Assembly: GCA_019649035.1 (NCBI GenBank) | Contig: BMAT01000808.1 | Coordinates: 205,751-229,613 of the forward strand | Direction: 5' to 3' | DNA from: Elysia marginata | Taxonomy: Eukaryota; Mollusca; Gastropoda; Plakobranchidae | Length of the DNA stretch: 23,863 nucleotides | Shown: piece by piece, positions 1-7,700 of the stretch | How the letters are laid out: each line of letters begins with the position of its first letter | Position numbering within the stretch: position 1 is the first letter of the stretch | Translations under genes and position numbers: made by a program | Notes under the pieces: generated by a model | The model's database searches: none | The model's input: only the letters and a program-made list of their open reading frames with translations | Told to the model about the DNA's origin: nothing

Positions 1-1014
1 TTGGTTTAGGCAAAGCTATAAAGAGACCTTCGTTGATGTTCAGGTCTTCGTGTCTTTCAAAGGTTTTGGTTTAATTCTTAGCAATTTTGTTATCGATAAG
101 ATGTGGTGCAAATTTTAGGAATTCACCACTTATGTTGTCTGGTCCTGGTGCCCGGCCGTTGTTTAGGTTGTTAATGCTTGCTCTAACCTCTTTCTCTGTT
201 ATAGGGCTTTTCAGTTTTCTTGGTTGTCCGAAATACGGTTCTATGTCGTGGATGTTATCTTCTCTAAACTTTGACTTTAAGTGGTTGGCAATGATTAGTT
301 GTATTTGACTTGGGTTGCTAACTTGCTTCCCATCGTTGTCGTGTACTTTTGGATTTTCAAATCTTTTTCGGTTCAGGACTTTTACAGCTTGAAACATGCC
401 GTCATCGCTTGATGTTTTGTCTATGTTGCTGGCTAACTCGTCTAAATGCTCATTATTTCTTTGTTTTCTCTCTGATTATGTGCAGTATGAAGTTTCTCTC
501 TTTCTTCAGGTCTTTAATCTTCTGTGGTTCTTTTGAGTTCAGAATTTCAAGTCTAACTTGTTTTTGTTTGTCTGATAGGTGTTTGACCTCGTTGTCCCAA
601 CGTGGATATGCCTTTTGTTTTGGTACTTCTTCAATGTTATTTTTAGCTGCTGTTACTATGCATTGTTTTATAAGTTTCCATTGTGTGTTTACCTTTTGCT
701 CCTAGTCAACTTGGCTGAGTAGCTGGCCTAGTTGTTCTGTGTAGTTATGTGTGACATTTTTGTTTTGGCCAAGCTGAGCTATGTTTAAGCGAGCTTTTGT
801 TGCACATTGCGTCTTTTCTTTTACCTTCCATAGACTGTGTTTGGAAATATCGATTGTAGTTTTAACAAGTTTGTGGTCCGATGAAACGATTGTACCGCCG
901 TATGATTGTGCGTTGTTTATTAAATGTTTGTGTTGTTGTTTACATATTATAAAGTCTATCTGGTTGTAGATATGAATAGTTGTATTGTTGTCTTTGTCTT
1001 TTCTACATCCAATC
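1..1014 (-). mobile_element. Decayed APE-type non-LTR retrotransposon (LINE) fragment: endonuclease C-terminus to reverse transcriptase N-terminus
   Basis: Read on the minus strand from about 1014 downward, the translation gives the end of an APE-like endonuclease: an N-Q-I-D-F-I strand followed by the catalytic Ser-Asp-His motif (codons at 881-873). A lysine-rich linker comes next, and then the start of a reverse transcriptase with the phrase NNGRAPGPD (about 180-135). The frame is broken by a stop at 702-704 and a frameshift near 455, with a further stop at 71-73, so it is a dead copy. The element runs off the left edge of the window. It lies antisense to the SLC6 gene, in the intron before the exon at 1582. 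The clade is not assignable from this piece; family membership is secure from domain order and motifs. Confidence 0.85.
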
Positions 1015-1099
1015 CATGGTGATATTAGTATATAGATAATTATTAAATATAAAAAGGCTGTGATTTAAAGTTAAAGTTAATGATTATAAATACTAACAT

Positions 1100-1226
1100 T
1101 TTTAATTTATACGTTCTATGTCTATGTTCATAACTGTTTTTTGTTTTTTATGAGAAGCTTGTCCCAAGAATTTCCCCTAGTGGGATCAATAAAGAATTTT
1201 GAATCTTTGAATCTTGAATCTTGAAT
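1100..1226 (+). mobile_element. Plus-strand LINE or SINE 3' end with TTGAATC-repeat tail
   Basis: Positions 1166-1185 hold a small stem (TCCCC, then TGGGA) followed by ATCAATAAAG. From 1195 come repeats of TTGAATC to 1226. A short hairpin, an AATAAA-like box and a short tandem repeat at the very 3' end are typical of CR1/L2-like LINEs and of SINEs that borrow their tails. The 5' boundary is uncertain; about 1020-1160 is A/T-rich without coding sense. It abuts the minus-strand LINE fragment ending at 1014, so the two may be parts of one rearranged insertion. Confidence 0.65.
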
Positions 1227-1380
1227 ACTATGTGTGTATCTATCCATATTACTATACATCTATCTATTTATCTTGCTTTCTATCGAACGATCTATCTCGC
1301 TAGGTATGTATGTATGTATCTGTCTTGCCATGTTTGTATCTACCTATCTAACTATCTATCTTCGTATCTATCTATGCGCC
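1226..1380 (+). repeat. Degenerate TATC-type tetranucleotide array, left arm of an inverted repeat
   Basis: The stretch is built of CTAT/TATC/TGTA steps with many substitutions. Segments of it recur in reverse complement at 1757-1872 on the other side of the SLC6 exon. Examples are TACTATGTGTGT (1226-1237), an exact 18-mer TATCTTGCTTTCTATCGA (1269-1286) and GTATCTACCTAT (1336-1347). The match continues without gaps for about 28 further bases after the 18-mer with about five mismatches, so this is more than shared simple-repeat composition. Confidence 0.85.
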
Positions 1381-1581
1381 TTTTATATACCCGTCAACAT
1401 GTCTTCCCTTCAAATAAAAGTTTTCTTTCTTGCTTCCTCCACTCTTTTTCCTCATTTTCTTTATTTACTCTTGCTACTCTTCACTCACCTACCCTTTTAG
1501 ACATCAACCTTTCATTTATCTGTTTACATATTCTTGTATAGTGTTTAGTTTATTTCATCTATCTTTAAACTTCATAAACAG

Positions 1582-1706
1582 TGACACGCTCGTCGTTGGA
1601 ATCGGCAACTCTTTAACTAGTATTTTTGGAGGTTTCGTCATATTTTCCTATCTCGGTCACATGGCGGCCCAGATTGATGCAGACATCAAGGACGTTGTAA
1701 AAAGCG
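1582..1706 (+). CDS. SLC6 transporter exon: TM7 and start of EL4
   Basis: The acceptor is CATAAACAG ending at 1581; the donor GTAGGT begins at 1707. The exon starts with the third base of a codon and ends with one leftover base, which pairs with GA of the next exon to make Gly. It encodes 41 full codons with [11 protein letters not shown]. The Asn and the Ser four residues on match the sodium- and chloride-coordinating positions of chloride-dependent SLC6 members. The exon sits between two mutually complementary tetranucleotide arrays. Confidence 0.92.
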
Positions 1707-4700
1707 GTAGGTTGATCATCTGTTGCTCTCTTGTAGGAAGATATATATTGAGATAAATAGGTAGATACATAGATACATAGGAAGATAGATAGATCGATCG
1801 ATAGACACATACATAGCAAGATAGATAGATCGATAGAAAGCAAGATAACTAGAAATATAGACACACATAGTAAGAGAGATAAAGAGATAGGTACACCCAT
1901 ACATACCAAGATAAATAGATAAATAGGTACATATATACTTATCAAGATTCTCAACTTAACTGTATACGATGATATGAAACCAATATTTATAGTCCTTTAC
2001 AAAGAGGCACATTTTTTAAGTTGAGGAAACGGGATAGTTAGCTATCAAGGGATAAAACAAAGTCGAAAGCCCATGCTTCTAGTTCTACAAAGACTCAACA
2101 GCGATCGAACATTATCAAATTCAAATAAAACAAGCTGAAAGTACACGCAATGACACAAATTTGTAATCCACTGCTTTCACTACTGATAGGCCTGTACTTC
2201 ATCTCAAAGCTTTTATTCTCAGGGTTGGTCATTGTAAGTATTTTTGTTATTAAAGTACCTGGTACGTATTTATGCTTTCACTTAATTTTTGTTTTACTTT
2301 TGTCGTCCCAGGACCTGGCTTGGCGTTTATCGTATATCCAGAGGCTGTGACCCACCTTCCGGCCCCGCCCTTTTGGGCTATTGCCTTCTTTTTCATGTTG
2401 ATCTTATTGGGGTTGGATAGCCAGGTCAGTGCTATTGAGCTTAAGACAGGCCACTAGCCCAACGGGTTCTGCGTTGCTATTGCAGCATAATCAGTCTTAA
2501 CAGAAAATTTGTATGATATTTTTAGGATAGTGTTATACAGAAGATTCGGTGTATCATACCTACATAGGGGGCTTTGTGTTGATCTTGCTTTATAGCCAGG
2601 TCAGTGTTATGGAGGTTTTAAATTAACTTTTCATGTGTTGGACATTCAAATCAACTTCATATAGAGCTTGCAATCGATGTTATTTGGTTACCGCTAATTC
2701 AGCGTTCTTATATAGAAAACTTCGTGCTAATATTGTTGGGATTGGATAGCCAAGTCGGTGTTATAGAGGGATTAGTGTTGATCTTGTCAGGAATGGATAG
2801 CGAAATCAATGGTACAAACTGTTTTATGTATTAAGGATATGATAATATTGTGTAGAGATCTCTCAGGGGTTCAAAAGCCAGGACAGTGTTATACACTTAG
2901 GCTGTTTAGTTTTGTATTGCAAAGATGGAATGTCAAAGTGTTTTATGTATGACCTGAGCGTTGACGTTCCTGGTCAGATGAGTCTTGTGTAATAGAGGGA
3001 TCCACACTGCTCGCCGAAGCTACGATAAATGTGAGTCTGCGATGTAACTCACAATCGCCAATTAAGGACCTAATAGCTTTAGACATTTATGTATGCCCAT
3101 ATCATGTTTAGGGTGAGATCATGTGAGTCACATCTTGACTTTTTACCAATAGATATTTTTCTCTGCTACGGAAAGTTGAACACTTTTGTAATGATGTACA
3201 GTACAAAACCTGGGATGTAGCGTGTTTATCTATCTCTGAGTAGTCCTACCAATCTTTTTTGCTCCCCATCCACATCAAAGTCATTAATATAATTATGATG
3301 ATATGCATTCTATAAACTTTGCCATGTTTTGTGAGTCGATGATCGAAGAAATCCAAGCATCCGTACTATCAAAGCAAGAACTGGGGTTGTAAAAGTGGTG
3401 CCTTGAGGTATGCGGTTGATTTGCATCTATTTTTTATGATTTAAATCGTTTAACTTAACGTTTTTATTTCCGTTTTTTTCTTCTTTTGCTCTTCACTTCT
3501 TTCTTACCAGTTTGCCATGGTGGAAACTTTGTTATCGGCAATTCTGGATCAGTGGCCTAAAACTAGAAAGTACAAGACTCTCGTGATATTATTGATCTGT
3601 ATAGGCATGCTTCTGCTCGGCCTGCCCCTCGTCACAGAGGTAAGTAGATTCATAACTATTATTATGATCACAATTAGGAAGTCTTACCGGCTTTCCATTT
3701 TCCAATGTTTTTTTTTCTCCAGGGTTTAGAATTGAACTTTTGCATCATTTTTGCCTCGTCAATGATATAACTTATAAGACAGTGACCGCATACATCCCGG
3801 GATGAAATTTCTAGGAGGGCAAGGAATGTTTTAAAAGGCTTCATTGGGTCTTATAACTATACACTGGTTAGCCCCTGGACTTCCAAAAGATGTTCTCAGA
3901 GTAATGCCTGAATGCCCTTATGTCGGTTGCGCCGCTTATGAAGATAACTATGATGATTAGTTCGATGTCGACTGCCTTAGCTTAGTTGAGTGGTGAAACA
4001 CGTTTGGTTGTCTAATAGATTGATACTCTAGCACTTTTTGCTTGTTATGTAAGTCGTCCTTAAGCAAGGTGAGGGTGGAAATTTCATAGGGGGCTTTAAG
4101 TTTAAACTCAAATTCGCCGTAAAATCAATTTCATAGTTCCAATGCTTATCTTCTTTTCTCGTGGTTCACATAGGAAACTGTGGTTTAGTTAGATAAAAAG
4201 CAAATGTCTTTTTAAATTTGTTTCTCAGTGCTTGGAGAAAGCTTCCGCAATCCCAAGACAGTGATTGGGCTGACAAAGACCCAGCATCATTCACGAAGAG
4301 ACTTCAAAGAGGCTTCAGAGAATGACATTACATGTACTTGAACAAGATGGATTCTATATTTGCAGAATTTTTTAGAAATATAAACTTACTTTTCTTTACT
4401 ACAGTGTTTTATTCTTTACCGCAGGGAGGCGCTTATCTACTCAATCTCATGGACACATACGCCGCGTCTTATTCGCTCATGACAATTGGATTCGTACAGA
4501 GTGTTGCCATTTCTTATATCTATGGTGAGATTATTAGTTTAAAATCTCATGCCATTCGTTTTTTCCCGATGCATTCCCGACTATTAAACCAAAAACATGC
4601 TGTCACCACTAGTCATCAATAAGACAATACTTTATTTCACTACATGTATATAGTTGCAGATTGGGGCAGACTCGTTCATAACGTTACAGTTGAGAAGGGC

Positions 4701-7700
4701 GATTTAGCCCGCCCAATTCTGTCGGAGCGAGTGGCGTCGAGTTTAATACGTGATTACTGTTTTAATGATAATGAACATAAATTAGACGAGTAACGATTTC
4801 TCCACTTGGAAGAAAACTAGGCCCTCATAGTTGTGTTTTAAATGTATAAATTCGTAGACTCAGTATTAAAAGGGAAAAAAATACTGACATCGGCAAGTCG
4901 ATCGAAAGAAATGTCATTAAAAATGTTTTTTCTTGTTTGTAGGCGCTGAGCGTTTCTTCCAGGATATGAAAATTATGTATGGTGCGCGCCCGCTCTTATT
5001 GTGGAAAATTCTCTGGATGTTTGTATCACCAGCCCTCGTTTTGGTAAGATGTGTGGCTTTATGTTTTTACGTTATTATGCGAAAGATCAAATGAGAAAAA
5101 AAAACTTCAAGAAATAACATGCCACTTGTAAATATTACATAATAAGTAATGCCGTGATTCTTGTTAAAACAAACAACTCTGTCAATCTGTGAATAATTGC
5201 TGATGGGGGAGGGATAAAATAGACGATTGTGTGTCTTGGTAACCAAACCAAACCATACAAATAAGTTTTTTTCAACCAATCCAGCATAAAGCAATCGTTT
5301 GTTCCCTTTTTGTTGTTTAAGACTAAGTGTTGGTGTGCTTCCGGATTCGAGTGATTGCTTTTGGTGCGATTTTGATCTTCAAAGTAAGCAAGCCGTTTAG
5401 AGAGGCTAAGCAAAGACCCTCTTTTTTTTTAAGAAGCGTAGTGGCGACATGGTATAAGCTATGTTTCTCTCAGTAGTATGGCGGTGGATGCCAAAGCTAC
5501 TTTAAGTCGAAGGGTTCGAATCATACTAAATGCAGGCATTTCGGGCATTTCCTCTCAAAGCCTACTTCTCTCCATTGCTAATTTCATACTTTTAAAATCT
5601 TCAACCCACAATAAAGCAGACTCAATGTTCTATAAAACATTGCAAGTGTAAAAATCTATTTGAAAAGCAATTAGACCAATTCAGAATTTAAAGAAAAGAT
5701 AAATGCAAAACGAAAATGTTTCATACAAAACTGTATCGTTAGCCAGAAATCCCAGGTTTGTGTACCTACCCCCCCCCCCCTCCACCCCCCACCGCACCCT
5801 GGATGTTTACTTCTGGTAAGTCTGTTATCAATATAGGTGCTTATCCGCTCAATTAAGAATGAACTAGGAGTATTTTCTTGGAATTTCAATATAAAAGAGC
5901 CTCTTTGTATTTCCTTTGTTATGCAGTTCATTCTGATCTTCGCCATCGTTGAATACAGCCCAGCTACTTACGGCTCCTACGAGTACGATTATACAGGCGA
6001 TATTCTCGGATGGTTGATGGTGGCAGCCGCTGCTTTCTGGATCCCGTTCTGGGTTGTCTACACTCTGTGCACAGAGAAAGAGGGTCGTGATTTCTTTCAG
6101 GTTCGTAGGCTTGGCTATATCGGAACCCGCTATTGTTAAAACTTGGCCATTTCGTTAATATGCAATGCCTTGTGGCTATAGCGTTTTGTTTTTGTTGTTT
6201 TTGGTTTTGTTTTTGTTTTTGGTTTATTTTGTTTCTCTGTTTGATAGTGGGTTGGCTAGTTTGTAAACCTGTTTGGGTGGTTTCGTTTCTTTCTTTTAAG
6301 GTTAGTTTACCGCACTTTAAACGTTGCCTAAGTATTAATATTATAAATTGTGTTCTTTTTACGACAGCGAGTTATTGCTCATTCTTCGTATCGAAGGTGA
6401 CAGCGACATCGAATTAGTTTGCGGCTGACTTGTGTCGGTGGGTCCAGGTGTGGCCGGTGTGACCAATGCACTGGAAGGACAGGAGTGGGCATGGGCTACG
6501 CTGTCCCTGCTGGTATTTAGTGGTAGCTCTGACTTTATGTATTGCTTTTTTTCCTCTGCACTCCTGTGATGTGGTGGCACATTGGGTGATGAGATGACGC
6601 CAGGGAGGTCTGTTGGAGGCTGTATTGATGTCGAAGTTCTTGGGAGAGACCTTTAAATTGATTTTCATGCGTCTTCCGGCTGCACGTCTGCACTGATACA
6701 GTTCACTGTGATAGAGCTGCTTTGATATTCAATCTTCAGACTTACGGGAGGCAAAGCCTGTCCATCTCAGTCAAACTTCGCGCACGTTGGTGATGATGCT
6801 GAAGAGATATGCTTGTTTCAATACTGTATGACCTTCGTATCAAGGATTTTGTTTAGCCAACGGGTGTGGAGGTTTCTAAGGCACCTAAAGAAAAAAAGCG
6901 ATTTACATTTATTTGTCTTTCCTTTCGTCTGTAAATAGACCAGACTTTATGACCGTTTGCAGAGACTGAAAAAGGAAGTATGGTGAGGACTATTGCATTG
7001 TGTACCATTCATTTTGTTTGAAGGTTAGTCCTTCATCCTTCCCATACTTTCTTCCCCAGTCTCCTGAAACCACTGATTGTCTTTACGATCTCTAAAGGGA
7101 CGTTGGCATTGCGGGATGGCATGGCCCAAAAGTAGTTACGGTGATAGGGCCTAGGCTCCACAACCTGTAGGGTTTGACTATTCTCTGATATCGGTGGCTG
7201 CAAGTATTGGCTGCCTGGAGCTGTTCGAAGCATTGCCTGGGTTTTCTTGTTGCTGATGGTGAAGTCAAAATTGTCGCAGGCTGTGGAGAAGCTAGCCATC
7301 ATTCTTTGCATTTCGTGGCCACCATGGGCATTGAGGGAATAGTCATCAGCAAAGAGAAAATCATGAGTGCTCTCTCTCTCTCTCAATTTCTTGCCGTAAA
7401 TTCCTGCATTTTCTTTGTGTTTTGGCATCTTTTCATCAATCCCTAGCCCGCTGGTTGTGAGGGCAATTAGAGTTACTGTTGGCATAACTGCGCTCGTTAT
7501 GCTGAAAGCGTTGGGGCAGGACACAGTCCTGTTCGGCTCTGTTGACCACAATGGAGGCCTTGCAACGTTCACCATCGTCCAAGACCCGGATCATCATTTG
7601 ATCTATATTTCATTGCTTACAACACCCGTTCGGGCTTCACGCCATAAATATTATGATATGTGACGATTTCCTGCTGTTTTATACGCACGCGACTTGGTGC

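Noticed and set aside
1221..1954. Long open stretches on both strands in the tetranucleotide arrays, rich in YLSIY-type residues
   Set aside because: Translation of TATC/GATA repeats. Only 1582-1706 has true coding similarity.
6939..6985. Possible alternative terminal SLC6 exon reading [15 protein letters not shown] then stop, after an AG acceptor
   Set aside because: It resembles the post-TM12 segment, but the stretch is antisense to the RTE-like LINE between its KVWEG and [10 protein letters not shown] segments, and the exon at 8479 joins 6100 in perfect phase without it.
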